A DNA stretch of 64,000 nucleotides, from contig NZ_CH672430.1 of the NCBI RefSeq assembly GCF_000153025.1, forward strand, positions 334,608-398,607, given 5' to 3'. Numbering within the stretch: position 1 is the first letter of the stretch; every line of letters begins with the position of its first letter. The notes below the pieces were generated by a model. The model searched no databases, had not been told where the DNA came from, and saw only the letters and a program-made list of their open reading frames with translations. Positions 30,996 through 41,474 of this stretch are shown in pieces. The position numbers were made by a program, and so were the translations under genes. This DNA is from Marinomonas sp. MED121. GTDB lineage: Bacteria; Pseudomonadota; Gammaproteobacteria; Pseudomonadales; Marinomonadaceae.

Positions 30996-31148
30996 TCTAC
31001 AAAATAGAGGCTGCTATTTCATTGTTTATTAAAATTTTTTTAAAATATGAGCTTATTAATCAATTTTTAGGCCCTCACTCTATCACCCAACTAAGGTTCT
31101 CGATACAATAGCCGACATTTTTTACAACACACTATTTATGGGTGAAAT

Positions 31149-31436
31149 ATGTCTCTAGATAAACAAGACGTGCAAAAAATTGCTCATTTAGCACGCCTAG
31201 CACTTACTGAAGAAGATGCATCTGAGTACCAATCGTCTCTTTCCAGCGTTTTAGAGCTAGTTGAGCAAATGCAGTCAGTCGACACAGAGGGCGTAGAACC
31301 ACTTTCCAATCCTTTGGAAATGACGCAAAGATTACGTGCAGATGAAGTGACAGAAGAAAACCGTCGTGACGCTTTTCTTGCTAATGCACCAAGTACAGAA
31401 GCGGGCCTTTTCTTAGTACCCAAAGTGATTGATTAA
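31149..31436 (+). CDS. gatC: Asp/Glu-tRNA amidotransferase subunit C
   Basis: Small subunit of the GatCAB complex, which amidates misacylated Glu-tRNA(Gln) and/or Asp-tRNA(Asn). 95 residues with the typical start ([12 protein letters not shown]) and the [17 protein letters not shown] tail. A GGGTGA ribosome site precedes the ATG. It leads gatCAB, with gatA 12 bases downstream. Confidence 0.96.
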   Translation: MSLDKQDVQKIAHLARLALTEEDASEYQSSLSSVLELVEQMQSVDTEGVEPLSNPLEMTQRLRADEVTEENRRDAFLANAPSTEAGLFLVPKVID

Positions 31437-31448
31437 TCGGATACCATC

Positions 31449-32909
31449 ATGCTTGAACAAAACATCTCTAGCCTTGTACAAAAGCTTCGCAACAAAGAAA
31501 TTACGAGCCTTGAATTAACCCAAAGTTATCTCGATAAAATCAGCGAACTTAACCCTAGCCTAAATAGCTATATTACAGTGTGTAGTGAATCCGCTCTTGC
31601 TGCTGCCAAAGAAGCAGACATTGCGATTGCAGCGGGCACAGCAGGACCACTTGCGGGCATCCCAATTGCACACAAAGATTTATTTTGCACTAATGGCATC
31701 AAAACCACTTGCGCATCAAAAATGCTCAGCAATTTTGTACCACCTTATGAGTCAACCGTCACAGCAAAACTTGAGCAAGCCGGCGCTATCATGCTGGGTA
31801 AAACCAACATGGATGAGTTCGCTATGGGCTCATCAAATGAAAACAGTCATTTTGGTTTAGTTAAAAACCCATGGAATACTGATCTAGTACCAGGGGGTTC
31901 TTCTGGGGGCTCTGCCGTCGCTGTGGCAGCGGGTATGGCTGTTGCAACAACTGGGACAGACACTGGGGGTTCAATTCGTCAGCCAGCCTCATTTTGTGGT
32001 ATCACTGGCCTTAAACCCACCTATGGCAGAGTATCACGCTTTGGTATGATTGCTTATGCATCAAGCCTTGACCAAGCTGGCCCTATGGCCCGTAGCGCAG
32101 AAGATTGCGCCCACCTAATGAATGCTATCGCAGGCTTCGACCCTCAAGACTCGACTTCTGCTGAAGTAGAAACCCAAGATTACCTAACAAATCTAGATCA
32201 ACCTCTTACAGGCTTAACCATCGGTCTTCCAAAAGAATATTTTGGTGAAGGTCTTGAGCAAGGTGTTGCAGATGCCATTCGACAAGCGGTATCTGAATTT
32301 GAAAAACTTGGCGCTAAGATTAAAGATATTTCATTGCCTAACCTAAAACTAAGCATCCCCGCTTATTATGTTATCGCCCCATCTGAAGCCTCGTCCAACC
32401 TATCAAGGTTTGATGGTGTTCGTTACGGTCACCGCTGCGATGAACCAAAAGATTTAATCGACATGTACACCCGCTCACGCGCCGAAGGCTTTAGTAAAGA
32501 AGTGCAAAAACGCATCATGGTAGGCACATATGCATTATCAGAAGGCTATTACGATGCCTACTACTTAAAAGCACAGCGTATTCGTCGCCTAATCAAACAA
32601 GATTTTGTTAACGCATTAAACGAAGTTGATGTGATCATGGGGCCAGTCGCACCCACCACCGCATTTGCCATTGGCAGCAAAACAGATGATCCGGTTGCCA
32701 TGTACCTTGAAGATATCTACACCCTTTCTGTTAACTTAGCCGGCATACCAGCCATGTCTATTCCAGCAGGGTTTAGCAACAAGATGCCTGTTGGCCTACA
32801 AATTATGGGCGACTACTTCACAGAAGCAAAACTACTTAACATTGCACACCAGTTCCAACAACACACTGACTGGCACCTACAAACCCCGAACATGGATAAA
32901 GGAGCATAA
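31449..32909 (+). CDS. gatA: Asp/Glu-tRNA amidotransferase subunit A
   Basis: Glutaminase subunit of GatCAB, releasing ammonia for transamidation. The amidase Ser-cisSer-Lys machinery is visible: K76 in AHKDLFC, the signature GGSSGGS at 148-154 and the nucleophile S174 in GGSIRQPA. 486 residues, full length. It sits 2 bases upstream of gatB. Confidence 0.97.
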   Translation: MLEQNISSLVQKLRNKEITSLELTQSYLDKISELNPSLNSYITVCSESALAAAKEADIAIAAGTAGPLAGIPIAHKDLFCTNGIKTTCASKMLSNFVPPYESTVTAKLEQAGAIMLGKTNMDEFAMGSSNENSHFGLVKNPWNTDLVPGGSSGGSAVAVAAGMAVATTGTDTGGSIRQPASFCGITGLKPTYGRVSRFGMIAYASSLDQAGPMARSAEDCAHLMNAIAGFDPQDSTSAEVETQDYLTNLDQPLTGLTIGLPKEYFGEGLEQGVADAIRQAVSEFEKLGAKIKDISLPNLKLSIPAYYVIAPSEASSNLSRFDGVRYGHRCDEPKDLIDMYTRSRAEGFSKEVQKRIMVGTYALSEGYYDAYYLKAQRIRRLIKQDFVNALNEVDVIMGPVAPTTAFAIGSKTDDPVAMYLEDIYTLSVNLAGIPAMSIPAGFSNKMPVGLQIMGDYFTEAKLLNIAHQFQQHTDWHLQTPNMDKGA

Positions 32910-32911
32910 GT

Positions 32912-34357
32912 ATGAGCTGGGAAATTGTTATTGGCCTTGAGATTCACGCTCAATTATCAACTAAATCTAAACTCTTCTCTGGTGCAGCAGTGGGTTTTGG
33001 CGCAGAAGCTAACACACAAACCACACTCGTTGATCTAGGTATGCCAGGAGCATTGCCTGTATTTAACAAAGAAGCACTTAGAATGGCTGTAATGTTTGGT
33101 CATGCAGTCAATGCAGAAATCGGCATGACGTCCGTATTTGCCCGTAAAAATTACTTCTATCCAGATTTACCAAAAGGCTACCAAACGAGCCAAATGGATG
33201 ATCCCATCGTCGGCATTGGCCACCTTGATGTGACGTTAGAAGATGGCACGACAAAACGTGTCGGCATTACTCGCGCACACCTTGAAGAAGATGCAGGCAA
33301 ATCGCTACATGAAGATTTCCACGGCATGTCTGGCATAGACTTAAACCGTTCAAGCACGCCATTATTAGAAATCGTGTCTGAGCCTGATATTCGCTCAGCC
33401 AAAGAAGCCGTGGCTTACGTTAAAATGATCCACTCCATTGTAACCTATCTAGGCATTTGCGATGGCAACATGGCTGAAGGCTCAATGCGATGTGACGTTA
33501 ATATCTCTTTACGACCCAAAGGCCAAGAAGAGTTTGGTACACGCACCGAAATTAAAAACGTCAACTCATTCCGCTTTATTGAAAAAGCCATCCATACAGA
33601 AGTTGAGCGCCAAGCAGACATACTGGAAGATGGTGGAAAAATCACGCAGGAAACTCGTCTGTATGATCCAGAAAAAGATGAAACTCGAAGCATGCGCTCT
33701 AAAGAAGATGCTAACGATTATCGCTACTTCCCTTGCCCAGACCTCTTGCCCGTCGTGCTGACGCAAGAATATGTTGATCAAATAAAAGAAACGCTCCCTG
33801 AGCTACCCACTCAAAAAGCCGCTCGATTTATTTCTGACTATAGCTTGAGCGAATATGACGCTGGCGTTCTTTCATCCAGCCGCCCTATGGCAGATTACTT
33901 TGAAACCGTGACTCAAACGGCGAATGATGCAAAACTTTCTGCTAACTGGGTCATGGGTGAACTTAGCAAGCTACTCAATCAAAACCAAATTGAGATTGCT
34001 AATAGCCCTGTTGATGCAAAAAATCTAGGTCAACTACTAGCCCGTATCAAAGACAACACCATTAATGGTAAAACAGCGAAAGACATTCTATTAGATATGT
34101 GGAATGGTGAAGGCAGCGCCGATGAAATCATCGACAAAAAAGGCCTTAAACAAGTCACAGATACCGCCGCAATTGAAACAATGATAAATGACATCATTGC
34201 AGCCAATTCCGCGCAAGTAGAACAATTTAGAGCGGCCGAGCCTGATAAGCAGAAAAAAATGATGGGATTCTTCATGGGTCAAATCATGAAAGCATCTCAA
34301 GGCAAAGCCAATCCAGGCATAGTCACACCAATACTGATGAAGCTACTTAAAGGCTAA
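32912..34357 (+). CDS. gatB: Asp/Glu-tRNA amidotransferase subunit B
   Basis: Catalytic kinase/transamidase subunit of GatCAB. Family motifs include [17 protein letters not shown] at the start and the EVVSEPD-like [11 protein letters not shown] segment near 150. A C-terminal YqeY-like tRNA-recognition domain (about 330-480) ends the protein. 481 residues, full length. Confidence 0.97.
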   Translation: MSWEIVIGLEIHAQLSTKSKLFSGAAVGFGAEANTQTTLVDLGMPGALPVFNKEALRMAVMFGHAVNAEIGMTSVFARKNYFYPDLPKGYQTSQMDDPIVGIGHLDVTLEDGTTKRVGITRAHLEEDAGKSLHEDFHGMSGIDLNRSSTPLLEIVSEPDIRSAKEAVAYVKMIHSIVTYLGICDGNMAEGSMRCDVNISLRPKGQEEFGTRTEIKNVNSFRFIEKAIHTEVERQADILEDGGKITQETRLYDPEKDETRSMRSKEDANDYRYFPCPDLLPVVLTQEYVDQIKETLPELPTQKAARFISDYSLSEYDAGVLSSSRPMADYFETVTQTANDAKLSANWVMGELSKLLNQNQIEIANSPVDAKNLGQLLARIKDNTINGKTAKDILLDMWNGEGSADEIIDKKGLKQVTDTAAIETMINDIIAANSAQVEQFRAAEPDKQKKMMGFFMGQIMKASQGKANPGIVTPILMKLLKG

Positions 34358-34373
34358 TCAGCATATTATGAGA

Positions 34374-34405
34374 TTAATCAGGCTAAAAGTATTTAGCCTG
34401 ATTAA
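34374..34405 (+). terminator. Stem-loop after gatB
   Basis: A 14-bp perfect inverted repeat (34374-34387 with 34392-34405, loop of four) starts 16 bases after the gatB stop. It has no clear T-run, so it may be an mRNA-stabilising hairpin or a weak terminator for gatCAB. Confidence 0.6.
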
Positions 34406-34424
34406 CTCTAAGCTAAAGTTAAGC

Positions 34425-34459
34425 GTTAAAAGTTAAAAGTTAAAAGTTAAAAGTTAAAA
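34425..34459. repeat. Five tandem copies of a 7-bp repeat
   Basis: GTTAAAA is repeated five times without change in the gap between gatB and the GGDEF response regulator. A partial degenerate copy precedes it. It looks like a slippage-prone microsatellite in non-coding DNA. Confidence 0.9.
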
Positions 34460-34545
34460 CTAAAGCCACAAAAAAAGCCGCAACCTAAGTCACAGCTTTA
34501 TCAATAAACCCAACACCCACTCTTAATTAAAAACTACAGAATCAG

Positions 34546-35814
34546 TTAATTAATCATGTTGTTCGAAAAAACCTGATTACGACCATTATTCTTAGCAAGA
34601 TACAACCTAGTATCAGCAACCTTAACAGCCCCTTCTAAATTTTCGCATACCTCACTGACCACACCACCGCTATAAGTAATCTTAATCTTTTCTGAGGTAA
34701 AACCCTGCTCCATCAAATTGGTATTGAGAACACTTAATCTGGCCGCAATTTCCTCTACGGTCGATTGATCATTTAAAATACAGAATTCCTCCCCCCCAAA
34801 GCGCGCCACTAAAGAGTCTGAAAAACAATGACGAAGCAACTCTGAGAAACCCTCCAATAATTTATCACCGACCAAATGACCATAATTGTCATTAATCTGT
34901 TTAAAATGATCGATATCCAACATTAACACATGGATTGGCCTTTGAGCTGCTAAGGCATTTTGATAATAACTCTCACCCTCTGACATGAGAAATCGACGGT
35001 TATATAAACCCGTTAACGCATCCAAATTAGCAAGATCACGAATGGTATTCAGCATTTCTTGAGCTTCCAAGTTATGAATAACTCGACAGTGAAATTCTTC
35101 GTGATAAAAAGGTTTCTTTAAAAAATCATTAGCACCAGATTTAATGAACTTAGCCGTGAGTGATGAGTCCCCTTCGGATGATAATCCTATGATTACCAAG
35201 TCTTGAAATCGAGGGTTTCTACGAAGCATTCTCACTAAATCATGGCCATTAATAATTGGCATGTAGTGATCCGTAATTAACATGCAAATAGATGAGTCAG
35301 CCTCTAGAATAGTGAGCGCCTCTTGACCATTTTTCGCTTCGATTACCTGAAATCGATATTGCTCTAATAAAGTGCGAATAAAGTTTCGACTTGTTGTCGA
35401 GTCTTCTGCCACCAAAATTTTAAGGGCGACATTTTTTCTAAGTCTCTCAACCACTTTCATTACATGCTGGTAAGAATAGCGACTGTCCTTAGTAACATAA
35501 TCCACGACACCTTTATTCAAAAGAGAAAGACGAAGCTCATCATCATAGGTACCTGTCAGAACGACCGTAGGAATACTTCGAGCCAACATAGCATCAACAA
35601 TTTCACCATGCTCTGCATCGGGTAAATGTAAATCTACAACTGCAACAAATAGATCATCACCATGAATTTCCACCTGCTTGAGGGCAGTCTCATAACTACT
35701 GGCTAAAACAGGTTCAAAATTGGCATTTTGAGCGACCAAATGCTTAAGCACCTTCAAGACAACGGCACTATCTTCAACCAACAGAACTTTTTCTTTCATA
35801 CTTAATTCATTCAT
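34546..35814 (-). CDS. Dual-receiver diguanylate cyclase response regulator
   Basis: Two receiver domains followed by a GGDEF domain, a PleD-like layout. The first receiver (about residues 7-125) has the acidic pair ED, the phosphorylatable Asp in VVDLHLPD and the Lys in TKDS. The second (about 130-255) has AEDS, the Asp in ITDHYMP and KKPF. Both look able to be phosphorylated. The GGDEF domain (about 265-420) carries GGEEF, so c-di-GMP synthesis is likely, but the RxxD inhibitory site is replaced (CFSD). No histidine kinase is adjacent. An alternative start is the ATG five codons later (35799); a TTG at 35835 is less likely. Confidence 0.9.
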   Translation of the reverse strand: MNELSMKEKVLLVEDSAVVLKVLKHLVAQNANFEPVLASSYETALKQVEIHGDDLFVAVVDLHLPDAEHGEIVDAMLARSIPTVVLTGTYDDELRLSLLNKGVVDYVTKDSRYSYQHVMKVVERLRKNVALKILVAEDSTTSRNFIRTLLEQYRFQVIEAKNGQEALTILEADSSICMLITDHYMPIINGHDLVRMLRRNPRFQDLVIIGLSSEGDSSLTAKFIKSGANDFLKKPFYHEEFHCRVIHNLEAQEMLNTIRDLANLDALTGLYNRRFLMSEGESYYQNALAAQRPIHVLMLDIDHFKQINDNYGHLVGDKLLEGFSELLRHCFSDSLVARFGGEEFCILNDQSTVEEIAARLSVLNTNLMEQGFTSEKIKITYSGGVVSEVCENLEGAVKVADTRLYLAKNNGRNQVFSNNMIN

Positions 35815-36010
35815 GATCAATGGACAAGCAAACAATACACGCGCAAGGCACGAAGCAACAGTTCAAGACACTAATCATTACATTAGTTAACATGATTACA
35901 GAGTAGAAGGCTTTGGCAAAAAAATGAAATTTTTACCCTTTAGAAAGGTATTTTTTCTCTGCCTTCACTGAATTTAGGTTACCATTAACTTTTTAAAATT
36001 TGAGCCATCA

Positions 36011-36262
36011 ATGCAATGTAGAAACGCTTGCGGTGCTTGTTGTATTGCACCCTCAATTAGCTCTCCTATTCCGGGTATGCCTTTTGGCAAACCTGCAGGA
36101 GAAAAGTGCATTCACCTTCTTGCAGATATGCGCTGCAATATTTTTGGGCAAGCATCACGTCCCAAAGTGTGCTCAGACTTTAAAGCTGATCAAGAAATTT
36201 GCAAAGATAGCCGGGAATTGGCACTAATCACCATAACTGAACTTGAGACAATGACTGGCTAG
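36011..36262 (+). CDS. YkgJ-family cysteine-cluster protein
   Basis: 83-residue protein with eight or more cysteines, starting MQCRNACGACC and continuing with cysteines near 33, 42, 54 and 63, the pattern of the YkgJ (UPF0153) putative zinc- or iron-binding family. Function is unknown. A second, overlapping frame from 36000 is open as well, but only this one shows family motifs. It lies 27 bases upstream of the L,D-transpeptidase gene. Confidence 0.85.
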   Translation: MQCRNACGACCIAPSISSPIPGMPFGKPAGEKCIHLLADMRCNIFGQASRPKVCSDFKADQEICKDSRELALITITELETMTG

Positions 36263-36289
36263 AGTTAGCCAACTTCTAAGGAGATATCA

Positions 36290-37975
36290 ATGAATTGGAC
36301 TGCACTTAAAGGACTAGCATGCATTATTGCCATAATGACTTTGGCAGCTTGCTCAGCACCAAGCAAAAAAAGCAGCCCTAGCAGTACGTTTGTGATCACG
36401 CCTCCAAGCGTTGAGCAAATTGAAACCAGCGTCAGCAGCCAAGTGGCTCTGATGGTAAACGCGTTTTCTCCTGTCGCAGGCCAAGCCCTGCCAAATGAAG
36501 CCGTTCAAGCCGCCTACCAATACAGAGAATTCAAACCTTTTTGGATTGAAAACAACCTACTCAATCCCTCTCTTTATAAACTGGTCGATATTCTGGAACA
36601 AGCAAGTAGTCACGGCTTAAATCCTATTTACTATCACACCAGCACCATTAAAGAATACCTTGCCCTAGAAACCCCTAGTGCACAGCAACTTGCTGAGTTA
36701 GATGTTATTTCCACCATCGCCCTATCAAGTTACGCCCACGACCTAAGCATAGGCCGTTATGAGCCATTACTGATCGACCCTAACTGGCAACTGGATGCAC
36801 CATCAAGTCAGTGGTCTGAATTACTTTACCTAAATACTGCAAGCGATATGGTAAATTATCTACCACAGCTTGCACCACGCCACCCAGACTATCAAATTTT
36901 ACAAAAATGGCTGGTTTATTATCAGGATATCTCAGCAAAACAGAAGGATATTCGTGTTACCGCAGGTGTCCCCCTCTCGCTTGGAGATCAAGGCCCACGT
37001 ATTGCCCAATTAAGAGCAAGACTGGTTCAGCTTGGCGATATTCGCTTTTCTACTCGCACCATCCAAGAAGACAAGTTTGATAAAAAATTAAAACAAGCAC
37101 TCATCAATTTCCAGCGCCGCCACGACTTAACTGCCGACGGACACGCAGGCTCACAAACAATTGAAATGTTAAACATTCCAATTTCATTAAGAGCAAAACA
37201 AATTGCCTACAACCTTGAACGTTGGCGTTGGCTCCCCACTGAACTGGAAGCCGAAAGAATCTGGGTTGATTTAACCGATTACAAGGTTCACACCATATTA
37301 AATGACCAACACTCAACCATGAAGGTCGTGATTGGCAAAAAAGAGAGGAAAACACCTGTTTTCAAAGGGGAGATGACCTATATGGTGACCAACCCTACTT
37401 GGCGTGTCCCCCATAGAATTGCTCAGGAGAGCCTACTTCCTAAAGCCCACGCCAACCCTAACTATTTAATTGAACAGGGCTACAAGGTTTATTCTAGCTG
37501 GACCATCGGCGCCAAAGAATTAGACCCTAGCCTTATCGATTGGCGAAAAGTGACACCAGAGAACCTTAAATATCGCTTTGAGCAAACACCCGATGAAGGC
37601 AATGCATTAGGACTCTATAAGTTCATGTTCCCTAATCGAAATGAAATCTATCTGCATGACACTCCGGCCAAGCACTTATTCAAAGAATCAAATCGCGCAT
37701 TCAGCTCAGGCTGCATTCGCCTCGAAAAACCTCAATTATTTGCGAATAATCTAGTCGCAGGCAGCAAACAAGTTGAAGCACTGCAAAATGCGATTCAATC
37801 AAAAGAAACCAAGGTTGTCAGCTTACCCAAACAACTCCCAGTCTACATTGTGTACTTTACTGTTGTACCCGATAGAAACGGCATGCCAGGCTTTAGAAAG
37901 GACATCTATGAAAGAGACATCCTAATGGAAGAAGCCATGGGTTATTTTCCATCTCCTGCAAACGCCGCACTCTAG
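36290..37975 (+). CDS. L,D-transpeptidase lipoprotein (YcbB/LdtD-like)
   Basis: Periplasmic enzyme that forms 3-3 cross-links in peptidoglycan. The signal peptide ends in a lipobox LAAC with lipidation at C21, so it is a lipoprotein. An N-terminal scaffold domain (about 60-225) is followed by a peptidoglycan-binding helix domain (about 228-292, QGPRIAQLRARLVQLG) and a YkuD catalytic domain (about 325-500). The latter has the HDTPAKHLF histidine motif and the catalytic C475 in SSGCIRLE. 561 residues, near the size of E. coli LdtD, which I do not recall as a lipoprotein. Confidence 0.9.
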   Translation: MNWTALKGLACIIAIMTLAACSAPSKKSSPSSTFVITPPSVEQIETSVSSQVALMVNAFSPVAGQALPNEAVQAAYQYREFKPFWIENNLLNPSLYKLVDILEQASSHGLNPIYYHTSTIKEYLALETPSAQQLAELDVISTIALSSYAHDLSIGRYEPLLIDPNWQLDAPSSQWSELLYLNTASDMVNYLPQLAPRHPDYQILQKWLVYYQDISAKQKDIRVTAGVPLSLGDQGPRIAQLRARLVQLGDIRFSTRTIQEDKFDKKLKQALINFQRRHDLTADGHAGSQTIEMLNIPISLRAKQIAYNLERWRWLPTELEAERIWVDLTDYKVHTILNDQHSTMKVVIGKKERKTPVFKGEMTYMVTNPTWRVPHRIAQESLLPKAHANPNYLIEQGYKVYSSWTIGAKELDPSLIDWRKVTPENLKYRFEQTPDEGNALGLYKFMFPNRNEIYLHDTPAKHLFKESNRAFSSGCIRLEKPQLFANNLVAGSKQVEALQNAIQSKETKVVSLPKQLPVYIVYFTVVPDRNGMPGFRKDIYERDILMEEAMGYFPSPANAAL

Positions 37976-38006
37976 CCTCAGCTACACAATAAAATTTTAA
38001 ACGCAC

Positions 38007-38036
38007 AAAAAAAGGCCAATCACATGATTGGCCTTT
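38007..38036 (-). terminator. Terminator after rlmM
   Basis: A 12-bp inverted repeat (38011-38022 with 38025-38036) around GGCCAATCA has a T-run on the minus-strand side (complement of the A-run at 38007-38013), suiting it to rlmM. On the plus strand only three T follow, so read-through from the transpeptidase gene is possible. Confidence 0.8.
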
Positions 38037-38103
38037 GATTACTCATCAGTACAAATTAAGCACTTAATCAGAGCAGGCTTTCAACAACAGCCTGATAAAA
38101 CAA

Positions 38104-39156
38104 CTAGTGGCAAATTACGCACACCGTTATTTCTTCTCTATCATGATAAAGATGCTTAGCCTGAATCTCATATTGACGCCCTGCTTTATCTAGTTCAGCC
38201 TTCAATAAAGTTAAACAAGTCGATACTTCTTGATAGCGTTTTTTCATTGGTAATTTAAGATTGAAAATACTGCGCCTTGTCCAACCTTGGCTCAACCATT
38301 TTGCCATTAATTCAGTCACCATTTGCGGCTTCTCAACCATATCGCAAACCAACCAATCAACCTGTCTTGGCGGCTGAAATTTAAAACCATCCGCCTTTTG
38401 GTGATCAACCAAGCCTGTTGCCATCAAAAGCTCACCCATAGGGCCATTATCAATCGCAGTCACTCGCATTCCGCGCTCAACCAATTGATAGGTCCAACCA
38501 CCTGGTGCAGCACCTAAATCAACAGCAGTCATACCCTCACGCAACAGTACTGGCCACTTTTTAGCAGGTACAAATTCATGCATCGCCTCTTCAAGCTTCA
38601 AGGTAGACCGACTAGGTGCATTGGCAGGAAATCTAAGGCGCCTAATACCCAAAGGAAACTCACTGCGACACTTAATATTGGAAACACCTAAATAAGCAAG
38701 CTCACCACTGACTAAAAATAAATGATGCCTAATACCTGCCGCTTTAGTCCTGAGCAGGCTTGCTTTTTTCCAACCAACTCTAAGGGGCTTCTCTAATTTC
38801 TTTATTAATCCTGCAAGCCCTTTACCTTCATTTGTGTCTGCTGTCTCTATCCATAAGTCTTGCGCCAAAGGAAGCTTTTTAGCCGCATCAAGCAAAGCCT
38901 CTACGCGCCCACCAGAGCCCATGCTAATCTCATCATTAACAGCGATAATTTGACGCGCAAAAATCAAGTCGGTGAATTCAATCGCGTCAATCAAAGACTC
39001 ACTTGCATCCGCTTGCTCCATCACAAACACAACGAACCCTTGCTTTGGCTGCATACGAACATAACCATAAAAGCCATGCAGTGCCGCTAATTCAGTGATT
39101 TCACCCGCACAGTCTTTTTCAAAGCCTGGACGACAATACAATAAAACATTTTTCAT
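38104..39156 (-). CDS. rlmM: 23S rRNA 2'-O-ribose methyltransferase RlmM
   Basis: SAM-dependent enzyme that methylates C2498 of 23S rRNA. An N-terminal THUMP-like region (about 1-170) precedes a Rossmann methyltransferase domain. The latter has the SAM loop VDLGAAPGGWTYQL (about 212-225), the catalytic Asp in WLVCDMVEKP (near 263) and Lys in FNLKLPMKKR (near 303). 350 residues, slightly short of E. coli RlmM but complete. Confidence 0.94.
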   Translation of the reverse strand: MKNVLLYCRPGFEKDCAGEITELAALHGFYGYVRMQPKQGFVVFVMEQADASESLIDAIEFTDLIFARQIIAVNDEISMGSGGRVEALLDAAKKLPLAQDLWIETADTNEGKGLAGLIKKLEKPLRVGWKKASLLRTKAAGIRHHLFLVSGELAYLGVSNIKCRSEFPLGIRRLRFPANAPSRSTLKLEEAMHEFVPAKKWPVLLREGMTAVDLGAAPGGWTYQLVERGMRVTAIDNGPMGELLMATGLVDHQKADGFKFQPPRQVDWLVCDMVEKPQMVTELMAKWLSQGWTRRSIFNLKLPMKKRYQEVSTCLTLLKAELDKAGRQYEIQAKHLYHDREEITVCVICH

Positions 39157-39257
39157 TAAGCTTACCTCTGGCGGGCATTCTACAAGGATTTAAGAGAAGA
39201 GTCTCAAGCAATAAACATTTAATTGATTACTATGATTTATGAAGCAATCAAGCAAGA

Positions 39258-39938
39258 TCATTTAGGCCAAGACAATGATTCAGGCTGCGTAAAATTATGC
39301 TCGATTAAGCAGGATTCAAGCCCGTCAAACTCAGCACCAGTATCAGGTAGAAAGCAATAAGATCGAGATTCACCTTGCCAGATAAAGCTAAGCCAAAAAG
39401 CATGTAAATAGCCTCGATCAGCCTCTGCACCACCGTATCGAACATCACCTAATATAGGTGATCCCAAACTCTTTAAAGCAACTCTTAGTTGATGAGTTTT
39501 ACCGGTTTTAGGCTTGAGAAGAAATAAACGCAGACCGGGTTTTATCCCTGTTGAAAAGAATTGTGTATGGGCAAAATTTTCATTAGATTGATTTAATAGC
39601 CAGCTGCCTCGTCGCCCTTGCTGCATCCCCCCTTTAATACTGCCCTGCTTCTTTTTGGGCTTTTTTTGGCTTATGGCCAGGTAGAATTTGGCCATTTGAT
39701 GCTGCTCAAACATTTTTCCAAATAATTGCGCCGCTCGCTTATTTATCGCCAAAATAATCAAACCTGACGTAATACGATCTAATCTATGTACAGGGTAAAA
39801 AACCTGCTCAGGAAAGGCTTGATGCATCCACTGCATAAAGCCTACCTCTTCACTTTCAGCATGAAAGCTCATGCCTGCAGGTTTATTAACAACCCAATAA
39901 TCTGCTTCTCGATAAAGTACGCTAGGTAATATAGACAT
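39258..39938 (-). CDS. RluA-family pseudouridine synthase
   Basis: RNA-modifying enzyme of the RluA family. The catalytic Asp lies in the signature VHRLDRITSG (near residues 49-58), with YLAIS and KTHQLRVAL motifs following. At 226 residues it is a short form without an S4 domain, close to the TruC/RluA group. The RNA target cannot be read from sequence. A lysine-rich insertion (QKKPKKKQG) follows the catalytic region. Confidence 0.88.
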   Translation of the reverse strand: MSILPSVLYREADYWVVNKPAGMSFHAESEEVGFMQWMHQAFPEQVFYPVHRLDRITSGLIILAINKRAAQLFGKMFEQHQMAKFYLAISQKKPKKKQGSIKGGMQQGRRGSWLLNQSNENFAHTQFFSTGIKPGLRLFLLKPKTGKTHQLRVALKSLGSPILGDVRYGGAEADRGYLHAFWLSFIWQGESRSYCFLPDTGAEFDGLESCLIEHNFTQPESLSWPK

Positions 39939-40011
39939 AATTTTTTATAAATAAGGTAGGTTAAACATGACTTAAAATAGCCTGTTTATTCAAAAGGAAA
40001 GACTGCCTTGA

Positions 40012-41103
40012 TTAAAAGCTAGTATAAGCAGAGACTCGATTTCGTCCTTCTCGCTTAGCGCTATATAAAGCACTGTCTGCTTCGGCGAGAATCTCTTCAT
40101 AACGATTGGTTTCAAGAGAGATTGCAGATAGCCCCACACTTAAAGTGACCGGCACTACGACACCCATTTCAGTCTCAATCAGCATATCACTCACTTCTTG
40201 ACGCAAACGGTCCATCTCTTGCAGCCCATGCTCAATGTCTGTATCCGGCATAATAACCACAAACTCTTCACCACCATATCGACCTAATTTATCACCAGGC
40301 CTAATGGTTTCATCCATTTTCGCAGCAACACTTTTGAGCACAACATCACCGGCTTCATGTCCGTAGGTATCATTGATTTTCTTAAAGTGATCAAGATCAA
40401 CAATGGCATAAACACAGGATTCCATATTAATTACGGCGTCCGCATAAATGTTAACCGCGTCTGCAAGCACTTTACGACGGTTAGCTATACCGGTTAATTC
40501 GTCTAATTCCGCTAACTTACGTAAATCAGAGTTGGCACGCCTTAAACGACCAACCACTAAGGCGGTGGCACCACTTATAGCCGCAAGCGTAATAATAAAG
40601 GTGAGATTTCGAACAATAATCTGCTGCTCAGGCGACATCAACACCTGACTGCTACCAGCATATTTATAACAGAGCATAAAAATAGCAACACTGACAGACA
40701 AGAAAGGTAAACGCCAATGTCGTATATCTCGGCTAAAAGCCGTATACACATAAACCCCAATAACGGCTAAAAACCAATGCAACTGGCTCTCAACCCCATA
40801 AAAAACAATGGTTTTAACAGAGGTATTACAAATCACAATAATGGGAAAAAGCAGGGCAGCATAATTCTGTCGCTGATTAATATTGAGATAAAGACCAAAC
40901 AGAAGAAAGCCGAGTGACAGAATTTCAAAAACAGTCAGGAAAACATTAGCCAGCTGAAGGCTAGGAATAAAAAGAATACAAAAAGCAGCAAAGGTCAGTA
41001 TGTAGGACAGGTTTACAACCTGAATATGGTAAGAACTACTGTCGGCATCGACACCCGCGCCGAGGCCCAAAAATTGATCAATACAAGCTCGGAAACGACT
41101 CAA
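40012..41103 (-). CDS. Membrane diguanylate cyclase
   Basis: 363 residues with about six membrane helices (about 30-190) followed by a GGDEF domain. The active-site motif GGEEF is at residues 277-281, and the inhibitory site RPGD lies just before it, so product feedback on c-di-GMP synthesis is likely. The sensed signal is unknown; the membrane region resembles no ligand-binding domain that I can name. Monocistronic by appearance. Confidence 0.9.
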   Translation of the reverse strand: MSRFRACIDQFLGLGAGVDADSSSYHIQVVNLSYILTFAAFCILFIPSLQLANVFLTVFEILSLGFLLFGLYLNINQRQNYAALLFPIIVICNTSVKTIVFYGVESQLHWFLAVIGVYVYTAFSRDIRHWRLPFLSVSVAIFMLCYKYAGSSQVLMSPEQQIIVRNLTFIITLAAISGATALVVGRLRRANSDLRKLAELDELTGIANRRKVLADAVNIYADAVINMESCVYAIVDLDHFKKINDTYGHEAGDVVLKSVAAKMDETIRPGDKLGRYGGEEFVVIMPDTDIEHGLQEMDRLRQEVSDMLIETEMGVVVPVTLSVGLSAISLETNRYEEILAEADSALYSAKREGRNRVSAYTSF

Positions 41104-41474
41104 AACTCACCCAACTCCACGCTACTGCTCTTTTTTTGTCAAAATATTAATAAATATGCCTATTGAACAATGCCATTTCATCCTAAGCATCTCTATTTAC
41201 ACTATGATTAAAAACCGAACGACCATCTTACAGAAGCGCCATTAAAAAGCCTACCCTATATACCAAAATGCGTTTAAAAAACGCCCCTTTATTGTGATTT
41301 GGCATGAGTATTTTGCCCATAATGCACTAAACCCTTCAATTTACTCATGATTTTAATTTTTAAAAATAGCACCCAAAAAGACAAAAGCCATTAGAGCGAT
41401 TTTCTCCAATGGCTTTTATCAATGCTATCACCCGCTTTAAAAAGCAGCTTAATTCACAACAAAATCATCAATCT
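41104..41474. other. Non-coding gap between the cyclase gene and uraD
   Basis: No credible gene. It holds the uraD terminator (41383-41417), a small GCGTTT/AAACGC hairpin at 41270-41284 and AT-rich DNA upstream of the diguanylate cyclase, presumably its promoter. Confidence 0.7.
41383..41417 (-). terminator. Terminator after uraD
   Basis: A 10-bp stem AAAAGCCATT/AATGGCTTTT (41383-41392 with 41408-41417), extended by a partly paired inner GAG/CTC, is followed on the minus strand by a short T-run. It ends the puuE-uraD transcript. Confidence 0.75.

Noticed and set aside
41300..41320. TTGGCAT...TTTTGC, another sigma-54-like sequence
   Set aside because: GG and GC are 12 bases apart instead of 10, and it does not face a gene in that direction.
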